From positions 62,001 through 126,000 of the forward strand of contig NZ_JAPDRA010000010.1 in assembly GCF_026013525.1 (NCBI RefSeq): a stretch of DNA of 64,000 nucleotides. The letters run 5' to 3'. Below the pieces are notes generated by a model, which worked only from the letters and a program-made list of their open reading frames with translations, did not search any database and was not told the origin of the DNA. Origin of the DNA: Sphingomonas canadensis. GTDB lineage: Bacteria; Pseudomonadota; Alphaproteobacteria; Sphingomonadales; Sphingomonadaceae. Below are positions 31,239 through 39,493 of this stretch, piece after piece; positions within the stretch are counted from its first letter, which is position 1, and the number at the start of each line of letters is the position of its first letter. The position numbers and the translations under genes are program-made.

Positions 31239-31691
31239 TTAACTGCTGTGATCGGCCACGATCTTCCAGCCGCCACCCTCGCGGCGGAAGACCAGGCTGG
31301 TCATGCCGGTCTGCGCCGATTCCCCTGCACCGCGCGGCGAGAGCTTCCAGCGCGCGATGAGCAGCGCGTGATCGGCGCCGATCATGCGGAAATCCTCGAA
31401 GACGAAGGATAGCGTCGTGGGCGGTGCGGACGCGCCCCCGCCGAACTGGCTGGCATAGGTTACCAGATAGCGCGCGCGGATGCCCGCCTTTCCGCGCTCC
31501 ACGCCCTGTGCTCCGGTGAAGCTGGTCGCCGGATCGTCCGAATAGATCGCCAGGAAGCGATCGACGTCGCCCGCGTTCCAGCCCTGCGCCGAATCGGCCA
31601 TCGCCGCCTCGATCGCGGCGCGCGCCTCCGCCGCATCCTCGGCCATCGCCAGCGCGACCGGCGCCAGCAGCATCGCACGCACCGTCCTCAT
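31239..31691 (-). CDS. SnoaL-like / DUF4440 family protein, exported
   Basis: A 150-residue protein with a short hydrophobic leader (MRTVRAMLLAPVALAMA) followed by an NTF2-like fold typical of DUF4440/SgcJ proteins: GWNAGDVDRFLAIYSDDPA, and FRREGGGWKIVADHSS at the C-terminus. The ligand or reaction is unknown. Its ATG overlaps the stop of the upstream EAL gene (ATGA), so the two are co-translated. Confidence 0.72.
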   Translation of the reverse strand: MRTVRAMLLAPVALAMAEDAAEARAAIEAAMADSAQGWNAGDVDRFLAIYSDDPATSFTGAQGVERGKAGIRARYLVTYASQFGGGASAPPTTLSFVFEDFRMIGADHALLIARWKLSPRGAGESAQTGMTSLVFRREGGGWKIVADHSS

Positions 31692-33676
31692 CGCGTCCTC
31701 GCCCCCGCAAGCCGCGCCAGCGCGTCGCTATCCAGCGGCCCGGCGCACAGAAAGCCCTGGAAATACTGGCAGCCTTCCTTGGCCAGCAGCTCAAGCTGCT
31801 CCTCGGTCTCGACGCCCTCGGCCACCACCGCCAGCCCCAGCGACCGCGCCATATCGATCACGCCGCGCACCACCACCCGGTCGCGCGCGCTGCCCGCGAT
31901 GTCCTGGCTCAGCCGCTTGTCGATCTTCAGATAGTCGAGCGGCAGCGCCTTCAGATAGGCCAGGCTGGAATAGCCCGTGCCGAAATCGTCGATCGCCACG
32001 CGGCACCCGGCGGTGCGCAGCTCGGCCAGCAGCCGGGCGGCATCGCCCAGATCGGCCATCACGCTGCCCTCGGTGATCTCCACCGTCAGCCGCGCGCGCG
32101 GAAAGCCGCTCGAATCGATCCGGCCCAGCAGCGAATCGGCGAAACCCGGCCGCGCGACCTCCTCCGCGGTGACGTTGATCGAAACGCGGATCTTGCTCAG
32201 CACCACGGGCCAGCGCGCCGCCGCCGCCAGCGCGCGCGACTGGACATGCGCACTCAGCGCCACGGTGAGCCCGGCATGCCCCGCGGCGGCGAACAGCGTC
32301 TCCGCCCCCACTTCGCCCAGCTCCGGATGCCGCCAGCGGGCCAGCGCCTCGGCCCCCACGATCGCGCCGGTGGCGATCGCCACCTGGGGCTGGAACAGCA
32401 CGCCGATCTGGTCGCGGTCGAGCGCGCGGCGCAGGTCGGCGGCGAGTTGATCGAGCGAGGGCGCGGGCGATTCCGCGGGGACGTGGCGATCGAACAGCGC
32501 CTCGCTCACCCGCCGCAGCAGGCTGGTCGCGCTGTCACCCGGCACGCTGGCGACGCAGGCCACCCGTGCGCCCAGCGGCACGATGTCGTTCTCTACCACG
32601 AAGGGGCGGTCCAGCGCCTCCTCGAACCGGGTGACCGCCTGGGCGGTCTGCTCCGGCGTGGCGCCGTCGCGCGCGATCAGGAACTCCGATCCGCCCATCC
32701 GCGCGACCACGGTGCCGCGCCCGAACAGCTCGCGCGCGGTATCGGCCACCCGGCGCGACACGGCGCGCAGCAGCGAATCCCCGGCGGCGCGGCCATAGGC
32801 GGTGTTCACCGTCTCGAACCGGGTCAGCGCGATCAGCACGGCGGCCACTCCCGCGCCCTCCCCCAGCTTCTGCTGGACCCAGCGGCGCGCGCTGGCGGCG
32901 TCATGCGCGCCGGTCAGCGCGTCGCGCACCAGGCTGGCGTCCGGCGCCTGGCCCAGCCGCTCGACCAGCGCGTGCAGCCGCCCGGTCGCGGCATCGCGCT
33001 GGAGATGCTGGACCACGCGGCCCACCCCGGCCAGGTCATGCGCGAACGCGGTGGAGGGCGTGCCCCCGGCCAGCCGACGCAGCGCCGCGCGGCCCAGCGC
33101 GCGATCGGCCGGATCGATCCGCGCCAGCGCCGCGCGCACCCCCGGCGCCTCCGGCAGATCGAGCAGATCGGCGAGCGCGGGGGTAAGCTGAAGCGCGCGC
33201 AGCTCCGGATCGAAGCTCCAGCCCAGCGGATCGGGCATCACCCCCACCGTGCCCAGCGTCCGTTCCAGCCGCTCCACATAGCGCAGCGCGAAGCGCACCG
33301 CCTGCTGGATCGCGTTGGTGGACATCGGGCTCGACAGGAAATGGGTGGCGCCGGCGTCCAGGAATTCGCGGACGTGGATGGTGTCGCTCTGCGAGATCAG
33401 CACCAGCATCGCCGCGCCGTTCGCTTCCACCACCCCGCCCAGCGCGCGCGCGGCCAGCAGCGCATCGCTCAGCGCGCCGCGCGCATCGACCACCGCGACA
33501 TTGGCGCCGCTGGCCACGAAGCGCTGCTCCACCCCCTCGCCCCGCCGCGCCGCCACCACGCGCCAGCCGCCGCCCGCCGCCGCCGCCGCCAGTTCGTCGC
33601 GCTGGCGGAACGAGAGCAGGAAAACCGGCGATTCGCCTGGCAACGCGCTGTCTGGGGCCGTGGTCTGCTCGTCCAT
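31688..33676 (-). CDS. EAL-domain c-di-GMP phosphodiesterase with receiver-like N-terminus and degenerate GGDEF
   Basis: The 662-residue protein has an N-terminal receiver-like domain (about 1-130, lacking clear acidic phosphorylation residues), a middle region, a GGDEF-type domain whose signature reads GGSEF (about 360), and a C-terminal EAL domain. The EAL catalytic set is intact: AEALARW, VEITEG, DDFGTGYSSL, KIDKRL and AEGVETEEQ. It is therefore expected to hydrolyse c-di-GMP, with the GGDEF as a possible GTP sensor. The ATG at 33676 is preferred to 33712, which adds a Trp/Cys-rich tail. It is divergent from moaA. Confidence 0.87.
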   Translation of the reverse strand: MDEQTTAPDSALPGESPVFLLSFRQRDELAAAAAGGGWRVVAARRGEGVEQRFVASGANVAVVDARGALSDALLAARALGGVVEANGAAMLVLISQSDTIHVREFLDAGATHFLSSPMSTNAIQQAVRFALRYVERLERTLGTVGVMPDPLGWSFDPELRALQLTPALADLLDLPEAPGVRAALARIDPADRALGRAALRRLAGGTPSTAFAHDLAGVGRVVQHLQRDAATGRLHALVERLGQAPDASLVRDALTGAHDAASARRWVQQKLGEGAGVAAVLIALTRFETVNTAYGRAAGDSLLRAVSRRVADTARELFGRGTVVARMGGSEFLIARDGATPEQTAQAVTRFEEALDRPFVVENDIVPLGARVACVASVPGDSATSLLRRVSEALFDRHVPAESPAPSLDQLAADLRRALDRDQIGVLFQPQVAIATGAIVGAEALARWRHPELGEVGAETLFAAAGHAGLTVALSAHVQSRALAAAARWPVVLSKIRVSINVTAEEVARPGFADSLLGRIDSSGFPRARLTVEITEGSVMADLGDAARLLAELRTAGCRVAIDDFGTGYSSLAYLKALPLDYLKIDKRLSQDIAGSARDRVVVRGVIDMARSLGLAVVAEGVETEEQLELLAKEGCQYFQGFLCAGPLDSDALARLAGARTR

Positions 33677-33756
33677 TGCACAGCGATAGCGGCAAGCGGG
33701 GCGCCAAGCCAACCGGGGTTGTTTGCCGTGCGCATTCGCCCTACCTCCTGCGCCCT

Positions 33757-34755
33757 ATGGAGAGCGCGCCCGCACTGAAGGACCGTTTCGGCCGCGGAAT
33801 CCGCTATCTGCGGATATCGGTGACGGACCGGTGCGACCTGCGCTGCCGCTATTGCATGTCGGAGGCGATGACCTTCCTGCCGCGCGCGGCGGTGCTCAGC
33901 CTGGAAGAGATCGCGCTGATCGCCGAGCGCTTCATCGCCCGCGGCGTGCGCAAGATCCGGCTGACCGGCGGCGAGCCGCTGGTGCGCCGCGACGTGGCCG
34001 AGCTGGTCCGCCGGCTGGGCCGCCACGTCGGCGAGGGGCTGGACGAGCTGACGCTGACCACCAACGGCACGCGGCTGGCGGAGCACGCGCAGGCGCTGGC
34101 CGATGCGGGCGTCCGCCGCGTCAACGTGAGCCTCGACAGCCGCGATCCGGAGGTGTTCCGCCACATCACCCGCCATGGCGACGTGGCGCAGGTGATCGCC
34201 GGGATCGACGCGGCCCGGGCGGCGGGGCTGCGCGTCAAGATCAACATGGTGGCGCTGAAGGGACTGAACGAGGCCGAGATCGCGCCGATGCTCGAATGGG
34301 CAGCCGCGCGCGGCATGGACCTGACGCTGATCGAAACGATGCCGCTGGGCAGCGTGGGCGAGGACCGCGCCGATCGCTTCCTGCCGCTCACCGGGGTACT
34401 GGCGGATCTGCGCGGGCGATTCGATCTGGCGCCGGATTCGTTCACCAGCGGCGGGCCGGCGCGCTATTGGCGGCTGGCCGGGAGCGATACGCGGCTGGGG
34501 CTGATATCGCCGCTCACCGCCAATTTCTGCGACGGGTGCAACCGCGTGCGGCTCACGACCGAGGGCAAGCTGTACCTGTGCCTGGGCCATGACGACCAGG
34601 TGGACCTGAAGGCCGCGATCCGCTCCGGCGGGATCGCCGCGCTGGATGCCGCGATCGACGCGGCGCTGACGATCAAGCCCGCGCGCCACGATTTCCGCAT
34701 CGCCCGGGGCGCCACCCCCGCCGTGGCGCGGCACATGAGCGTCACCGGCGGATGA
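33757..34755 (+). CDS. moaA: GTP 3',8-cyclase MoaA
   Basis: Radical-SAM enzyme acting with MoaC on GTP in molybdenum cofactor synthesis. The 332-residue protein has the N-terminal cluster motif CDLRCRYC, the LTGGEPL block, the C-terminal cluster CDGCNRVRLTTEGKLYLC (C-x2-C-x13-C) and a terminal Gly-Gly (VTGG) needed for activation. The ATG at 33757 gives a typical N-terminus. The stop overlaps nadK by 4 bases. Confidence 0.95.
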   Translation: MESAPALKDRFGRGIRYLRISVTDRCDLRCRYCMSEAMTFLPRAAVLSLEEIALIAERFIARGVRKIRLTGGEPLVRRDVAELVRRLGRHVGEGLDELTLTTNGTRLAEHAQALADAGVRRVNVSLDSRDPEVFRHITRHGDVAQVIAGIDAARAAGLRVKINMVALKGLNEAEIAPMLEWAAARGMDLTLIETMPLGSVGEDRADRFLPLTGVLADLRGRFDLAPDSFTSGGPARYWRLAGSDTRLGLISPLTANFCDGCNRVRLTTEGKLYLCLGHDDQVDLKAAIRSGGIAALDAAIDAALTIKPARHDFRIARGATPAVARHMSVTGG

Positions 34756-35522
34756 GCGAGAAGCGCGCGCTCGTCGCATCGCCCACGCCCCAGGCCCAGC
34801 TCGCCGCACAGGAGCTGCGCGAGAATTACGAATGGGTGCCGTTCGAACAGGCAGAGCTGGTGGTCGCGCTGGGCGGCGACGGCTTCATGCTGCAGACGCT
34901 GCACCGCATGCTGGGAACGCGGCGCAGCGTGCCGGTGTTCGGGATGAACCTGGGCACCGTCGGCTTCCTGATGAACGACTGGCGGCTGGAGGGGCTGGAC
35001 GAGCGGCTGGCACGCGCCAAGCCCTTCCGCGTCTCGCCGCTGACCATGACCGCGCACACCGTACAGGGCGAACGGATCGAGCATCCCGCGATCAACGAGG
35101 TGTCGCTGCTGCGCGAGACGCGCCAGGCAGCCAAGCTGGAGATCACCGTCAACGATCGCGTCGTGCTGCCCGAGCTGGTGTGCGACGGGATGCTGGTGGC
35201 GACGCCCGCGGGATCGACCGCTTACAACCTCTCCGTCCAGGGGCCGATCCTGCCGCTCGGCGCCGGGCTGCTCGCGATGACGCCGATCAGCCCGTTCCGC
35301 CCGCGGCGCTGGCGCGGCGCGATCCTGCCGGACAAGACGCGAATCTCCATCCGCGTGCTGGAGGGCGATAAGCGCCCGGTGAGCGCGGTGGCCGACCAGC
35401 ATGAGGTGCGCGAGGTGACGCAGGTGGACATCGGCATCGACCATGTCCGCGATCTGACGCTGATGTTCGACCCCGAACATGCGCTGGACGACCGCATCAC
35501 CATGGAACAGTTCATCGCCTGA
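34752..35522 (+). CDS. nadK: NAD kinase
   Basis: Phosphorylates NAD to NADP in the cytosol. The 256-residue protein has the GGDG motif (ALGGDGFML), GMNLGTVGFL, the NE/D block (INEVSLLRE) and TPAGSTAYNLS. The length is typical of the short alphaproteobacterial type. The start is fixed by the ATGA overlap with moaA. Confidence 0.95.
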   Translation: MSEKRALVASPTPQAQLAAQELRENYEWVPFEQAELVVALGGDGFMLQTLHRMLGTRRSVPVFGMNLGTVGFLMNDWRLEGLDERLARAKPFRVSPLTMTAHTVQGERIEHPAINEVSLLRETRQAAKLEITVNDRVVLPELVCDGMLVATPAGSTAYNLSVQGPILPLGAGLLAMTPISPFRPRRWRGAILPDKTRISIRVLEGDKRPVSAVADQHEVREVTQVDIGIDHVRDLTLMFDPEHALDDRITMEQFIA

Positions 35523-35556
35523 CCGCGCCCGCGGCCGCGCCGGACTCAAACCGCGC

Positions 35557-35584
35557 TTGCATCCTGAAAATCCGGGCGTATAGA
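35557..35584 (+). promoter_or_regulatory. Probable promoter of tRNA-Asn
   Basis: TTGCAT (35557-35562) and TATAGA (35579-35584) are 16 bases apart and end 17 bases before the tRNA. Confidence 0.5.
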
Positions 35585-35601
35585 CGCCCACCTCGGCTTG
35601 T

Positions 35602-35676
35602 TCCCTGATAGCTCAGCGGTAGAGCTCTCGACTGTTAATCGAGCGGCCGTTGGTTCGAATCCAACTCAGGGAGCCA
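35602..35676 (+). tRNA. tRNA-Asn (GTT anticodon)
   Basis: A full cloverleaf can be folded: acceptor TCCCTGA/TCAGGGA, D stem GCTC/GAGC, anticodon stem CTCGA/TCGAG with loop CTGTTAA (anticodon GTT), T stem GTTGG/CCAAC with loop TTCGAAT, discriminator G and an encoded CCA. Its 3' end directly abuts the mobile region, making it the probable integration target of the adjacent integrase. Confidence 0.95.
35650..35676 (+). other. Probable attachment-site core (attL) in the tRNA-Asn 3' end
   Basis: P4-type integrases usually recombine within the T-loop/acceptor end of a tRNA gene and leave a direct repeat at the far end. A P4-type integrase starts 144 bases after this tRNA. No second copy was found in the window, so the far site would lie beyond 64 kb or has diverged. 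The exact core is inferred. Confidence 0.45.
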
Positions 35677-35683
35677 GCCGGGC

Positions 35684-35772
35684 CGATCAGGGCCGATCAC
35701 CAGCGATCAGAAATCGTTGCACAGCCCTGAAATACGGGCAAAAACGCGATCATGGCCGATCATCACCGATCA
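35684..35772 (+). repeat. Two triplets of CGATCA phased at 10-base steps
   Basis: CGATCA occurs at 35684, 35694 and 35704, and again at 35747, 35757 and 35767, always exactly 10 bases apart within a triplet; the triplets start 63 bases (about six helical turns) apart. They lie between the tRNA 3' end and the integrase gene, where integrase arm-type or excisionase sites are expected. The motif with its flanks is roughly GSCGATCAKS. Confidence 0.75.
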
Positions 35773-35790
35773 TCGAAGCGCACACATTCT

Positions 35791-35811
35791 GGGGGCATCG
35801 CAGGGGGGCTC
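35791..35811 (+). repeat. Tandem GGGGGCATC / GGGGGGCTC, 12-base period, before integrase 1
   Basis: Two G-rich 9-mers start 12 bases apart (35791 and 35803), just upstream of the integrase GTG. The same layout (GGGGGTATC twice, 12-base period) is found upstream of the second integrase at 39437-39457. A role as arm-type integrase sites is inferred. Confidence 0.5.
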
Positions 35812-35819
35812 GGTGACCA

Positions 35820-37109
35820 GTGCCCCCAGCGCCCTCGAATCGGCCGCTGGTGCTGACGGACCTGGCCTGTCGCCGTGCCGCGGCGAGCGGCAAGCCCCGC
35901 AAGCTGACGGATTCGGATGGCCTGTTCCTGCTGGTGACGGCCACCGGCTACCGCTCCTGGCGCTTCAAGTACCGGATCGCCGGGCCGGACAAGCAGATCG
36001 AGAAGCAGCTCGTGTTCGGCCCCTACCCGGAAATCAGCCTGGAGGCGGCGCGCGCGCGGCGCGACGAGGCGCGCCGGATGATGCGCGACGGACTCGATCC
36101 GGGCGTTGTGCTGAAGCAGCGCCGCGCCGCGCAGGCGATGTCCGCGGTCGATACGTTCCAGCGGATCGCGGAGGAGTGGCATCAGCGCCAGTCGGCGCGC
36201 TGGGACGCGCGCTATTCGAAACAGGTCCTCGAGCGCCTGCGCAAGCACGCCTTCCCGGCGATCGGGCGGGTGCCTGTGCGCGACGTGACCGTGCCGATGG
36301 TGCTGCAGCTCGTCCGCGCGATCGAGGCGGCCGGCACGATCGAGATGGCGCACCGGGTGCGCGGATATCTGTCCGACGTCTTCGTCTTCGCGATCGGCTC
36401 CGGCCGGGCGGAGGCCGATCCGGCGGCTGTGATCCGCAAGGCGCTCCAGCCGGTCACCGAGCGGCTGCGCCCGGCCGAGCTGGCGCTGGAGCGCGCGCGA
36501 TCGGTGCTGGCGGCCGTCGAGAAGCAGTCGGACTGGTGGGCGCTGCGCCTGGCGTCGCGCATGGTGGCGCTGACGGCCGCACGGCCGGGTGCGGTGATCG
36601 GCGCCGCGCGGGAGGAGTTCGAGGACCTGTACGGCCCGGAGCCGCTGTGGCGCATCCCGGCCGCGCGCATGAAGCTGCGCCGCGCGCTCAAGGCGTCGGC
36701 CGGGAACGACTTCACGATCCCGCTGTCGACACACGCGGCCGAGGTCGTGAAGGCGGCGCTGGCCACCTCGCACAGCCGCAGCCATCTGTTTCCCTCGCTC
36801 TACTCGCCGCGCAAGACCGTGAGCCTCAGCAGCCTGAGCAAGCTCTATCGCGACGCAGGGTTCGCGGGCGTCCACGTGCCCCATGGCTGGCGCTCGACCT
36901 TCTCCACGGTGATGAACGAGCTCGCCGCCGCAGAAGATCGCGAACGCGACCGCGCGATCATCGACCTGATGCTCGCGCACAAGCCGAAGGGCGTCGAGGG
37001 CGTGTACAACCGGTCGGTGTACATGGCCCGGCGCCGCGCGATCGCGCAGCAGTGGGGCGATCTGCTGATGCAGGGATTGCCGCCGGCGGCCGAGCTGCTG
37101 CCGCGCTGA
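35820..37109 (+). CDS. P4-type tyrosine integrase, tRNA-Asn proximal
   Basis: Site-specific recombinase of 429 residues. An N-terminal arm-binding domain of the DUF4102 type (about 20-105, KLTDSDGLFLLVTATGYRSWRFKYR is its core), a helical core-binding domain and a C-terminal catalytic domain are visible. Catalytic residues: Arg in LTAARPG, HxxR in HGWRSTFS, His in MLAHK and Tyr in VYNRS. The start is GTG at 35820. The gene points away from the tRNA, the usual layout for islands and prophages integrated in tRNA genes. Confidence 0.9.
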   Translation: MPPAPSNRPLVLTDLACRRAAASGKPRKLTDSDGLFLLVTATGYRSWRFKYRIAGPDKQIEKQLVFGPYPEISLEAARARRDEARRMMRDGLDPGVVLKQRRAAQAMSAVDTFQRIAEEWHQRQSARWDARYSKQVLERLRKHAFPAIGRVPVRDVTVPMVLQLVRAIEAAGTIEMAHRVRGYLSDVFVFAIGSGRAEADPAAVIRKALQPVTERLRPAELALERARSVLAAVEKQSDWWALRLASRMVALTAARPGAVIGAAREEFEDLYGPEPLWRIPAARMKLRRALKASAGNDFTIPLSTHAAEVVKAALATSHSRSHLFPSLYSPRKTVSLSSLSKLYRDAGFAGVHVPHGWRSTFSTVMNELAAAEDRERDRAIIDLMLAHKPKGVEGVYNRSVYMARRRAIAQQWGDLLMQGLPPAAELLPR

Positions 37110-37125
37110 TCCGGGGGGCGCGGGC

Positions 37126-37830
37126 ATGACGGCGCGCGCGATCGGGGACGTCCTGGGCAAGGTTGCCGGGAGGGGCAGGCCACACATCACCGGCCAGCCG
37201 GTGCGGGCGAACAGCTATCGCGTGGGGGATCGCGAGCATCGCGTCTGGCGGCCGATCGCCGACGGCACCACACGCCGTGCTCGCCGGCGCATCGGCGCCG
37301 TGCTCCGCGCGGCCAGGCGGTTCGAGCAGGAAAGCATGGAGCGCTCGCGCCGCAACGGGGCGCTCGGCCATATCGGGCTCGAGGTGCTCGAGGCGCTGTA
37401 CAGCTTCGCAGACTACAAGACGGGGCGCTGCGACCCGTCGGTCGACACGATCGCCGCGAAGATCAAGCGATCGTACAAGGCCGTCCGCCAGGCGCTCGAG
37501 CGTCTGCGCGCGGCCGGCTTCGTCGAATGGATTCGCCGCTGCGTCAGCACCGGCAACGAAGGCCAGGCCGGGCCTCAGGTGCAGCAGACGTCCAACGCCT
37601 ATGGCTTCCTGGTGCCCCCGCGCGTCGAGGTCATGGTGCGCCAGCTCCTGGGCAACGCACCGCCGCCTGAGGACGCCATCTGGCAGCGGAACGAGCACGC
37701 CGCCCAGACCGAGGCCATGCTCGCCTCCCTGCCCCTTGGCGAGCAGGGCAGCGCGCGGATCTCGGACCCCGGCCTTGCTGCTGCGGTGGACGCCTTGGGC
37801 GCCGCCCTCGATCGTCGGTCAGGTGCGTGA
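37126..37830 (+). CDS. Winged-helix protein, possible replication or regulatory protein
   Basis: A 234-residue basic protein with a helix-turn-helix around residues 85-135 (ALYSFADYKTGRCDPSVDTI, IKRSYKAVRQALERLRAAGF, wing WIRRC). The arginine-rich N-terminus and this layout resemble helix-turn-helix proteins I recall from plasmids and islands of sphingomonads, some related to replication initiators. It is 16 bases downstream of integrase 1 and probably co-transcribed. The function is not certain. Confidence 0.6.
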   Translation: MTARAIGDVLGKVAGRGRPHITGQPVRANSYRVGDREHRVWRPIADGTTRRARRRIGAVLRAARRFEQESMERSRRNGALGHIGLEVLEALYSFADYKTGRCDPSVDTIAAKIKRSYKAVRQALERLRAAGFVEWIRRCVSTGNEGQAGPQVQQTSNAYGFLVPPRVEVMVRQLLGNAPPPEDAIWQRNEHAAQTEAMLASLPLGEQGSARISDPGLAAAVDALGAALDRRSGA

Positions 37831-37968
37831 AGGTACTGAACGCCGACAACCCGGGAGCCGAAGGAATATATATGATGAGTGGCTGCGCCACGCGCTGAGT
37901 TTGTTGCCCCCAAGCCGATAACGAAGTCCTTAAGCGACGATCGTCCTGCCCCGCCGCTCCCGGCGGAT

Positions 37969-37988
37969 GCAGCCGCTTGCGCGGCTGC
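37969..37988. terminator. GC-rich hairpin between converging genes
   Basis: GCAGCCGC / GCGGCTGC form a perfect 8-base stem with a 4-base loop. It lies in the 210-base gap between the plus-strand winged-helix gene and the minus-strand integrase 2. No T-run follows on either strand, so intrinsic termination is only a possibility. The rest of the gap shows nothing else recognisable. Confidence 0.35.
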
Positions 37989-38040
37989 GGTGGCTTCCCA
38001 GAGGGGAAGCGCGCAAACTTCGTGCCGAAATTGCGGCCGT

Positions 38041-39255
38041 TCAGCCCGCGGTGAGCAGCTCGCTCCAGGTCTCGAAAAGTCGGCGCCGGATCTGCAGATG
38101 CTCCGCCCGGTTGTACGCTGCCTCAACCTTGTTCGCCGGCGTGTGCGCCAGCGCCTGGTCGATCGCGGCGCGCGATTCCGGCGCGCGCTCGTTGAGGATG
38201 GTAGAGAATGCCGCGCGCCAGCCGTGCGGAACGTGGCGGCCCTTGAACCCCGCGCGCGCATAGAGCGCGCCGATCGCACCCTCGCCGATCGGTGCCGCGC
38301 CGCGGCCGGGAAAGATCAGCGCCGCCGGCGCCGGCGAAGTTCGGGTATCGTGCCCGAACTTCGCTGCCTCGCGCAGCACCGCCGCCGCGGCCGGCGCCAG
38401 CGGCACGATATGGTCGAATTCGGCCGCGGCCTTCTTGGCCGCGGCCAGCTTCATGTGCGCCGCCGGGACGCGCCAATATGGCGCCTCCCCGTCCAGATCG
38501 TGGATCTCGCTCCAGGTGGCCAGCCGCACCGCCGCCATGCGCACCGCGGTCAACGCCAGGAACCGCGACGCGAGCTTCGCCACCGGCGCGCCGGGGAGCG
38601 CGTCCACGGCATCCAGGAGCGTCCGCGCCGCCGCGGGATCGGTGATCGCCGGATGGCGCCGCGCCGGCGGCCGCGGCCGGAGCTCGGCGCGCAGATCCGC
38701 CGCCGGGTTCGTCGCGATCATCCCGCGCAGCCGCGCGAACGCGAACACGCCGGCGATGCGCTGCGCGATCCGCCGCGCTGTCTCGATGCGCCCGCGGCGC
38801 TCCACGGCGCCGAGCAGCTCGAGCAGCTCGGCCGGCGATATCGCGGCGATCGGCCGGGTGCCGATTGCGGGGAACACGTCGCGCTCCAGGCTGGCAAGCA
38901 CGTCCGCCGCATGCGCGGCCGACCATCGCCCGCGGCGGGCGGCGTGCCAGGCCCGCGCGACCGGCTCGAAATTCTGCGAGATAATGCCCCCTTGACGGCG
39001 ATTGCGCGCGCCAGGGTCGACATTGTCGCGCAGCTCCAGCCGGGCCTGGTCGCGCCGCGCCCGGGCATCGCCAAGGCCGATATCGGGATAGCGCCCGATC
39101 GTCAGCAGCTTCTCCGCGCCGCCAAAACGGTACTTCAGCCGCCACGATCGCGCGCCCGCCGGCGAGACGAACAGGAACAGGCCGCCCGTGTCGTGCAGCT
39201 TGTACGCACGATCGCGCGGCGCCGCGGCCTTCACGGCCGCCACGGTAAGAGGCAT
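38041..39255 (-). CDS. P4-type tyrosine integrase 2
   Basis: A second, distinct recombinase of 404 residues with the same architecture: N-terminal DUF4102-type arm-binding domain (LHDTGGLFLFVSPAGARSWRLKYR is its core), core-binding domain and catalytic domain. The set is complete: Arg in LTAVRMAAVRL, HxxR in HGWRAAFS, His in ALAHTP and Tyr in AAYNRAEH. The ATG at 39255 follows GAGGAGCGAGG. It lies just downstream of the lysis cassette on the same strand, so it probably belongs to the phage, with integrase 1 from the same or a neighbouring element. Confidence 0.9.
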   Translation of the reverse strand: MPLTVAAVKAAAPRDRAYKLHDTGGLFLFVSPAGARSWRLKYRFGGAEKLLTIGRYPDIGLGDARARRDQARLELRDNVDPGARNRRQGGIISQNFEPVARAWHAARRGRWSAAHAADVLASLERDVFPAIGTRPIAAISPAELLELLGAVERRGRIETARRIAQRIAGVFAFARLRGMIATNPAADLRAELRPRPPARRHPAITDPAAARTLLDAVDALPGAPVAKLASRFLALTAVRMAAVRLATWSEIHDLDGEAPYWRVPAAHMKLAAAKKAAAEFDHIVPLAPAAAAVLREAAKFGHDTRTSPAPAALIFPGRGAAPIGEGAIGALYARAGFKGRHVPHGWRAAFSTILNERAPESRAAIDQALAHTPANKVEAAYNRAEHLQIRRRLFETWSELLTAG

Positions 39256-39284
39256 TGACACCTCGCTCCTCAACTGCTCGAAAT

Positions 39285-39300
39285 GGACGCCTGGGCGTCC
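39285..39300. promoter_or_regulatory. 16-base palindrome upstream of integrase 2
   Basis: GGACGCC-TG-GGCGTCC is a perfect inverted repeat 30 bases before the integrase 2 start. It could be an operator for integrase control or a core-site element. No protein is assigned. Confidence 0.4.
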
Positions 39301-39436
39301 TGAGGGGCTGGCCGCGGTCGGAGCGACGCGGCCGGCCCTTCTTCTTGATCCCGGATTCGCGGCGGACAACCCCTCCGCCGCGCTATCGCCGGGAAATGGC
39401 GAAAATCTGCGCTTTTCAGGCTAGGCGCGCGTTGTT

Positions 39437-39457
39437 GATACCCCCGCCGATACCCCC
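39437..39457 (-). repeat. Tandem GGGGGTATC repeat upstream of integrase 2
   Basis: On the minus strand, GGGGGTATC-GGC-GGGGGTATC (12-base period) lies 182 bases upstream of integrase 2. It matches in spacing and sequence type the pair before integrase 1. The surrounding 39256-39493 gap holds no gene. Confidence 0.55.
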
Positions 39458-39493
39458 AGCATGCGCGCACGAATTCCGGCTCTTCCTCGCCCC

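Noticed and set aside
32246..33778. 510-codon plus-strand frame opposite the EAL gene
   Set aside because: Antisense shadow; His/Arg/Gln-rich with no recognisable domain.
37846..37862. CAACCCGGGAGCC as a second copy of the tRNA-Asn 3' end
   Set aside because: It resembles the tRNA end only with a gap and mismatches, too weak to call an attachment site.
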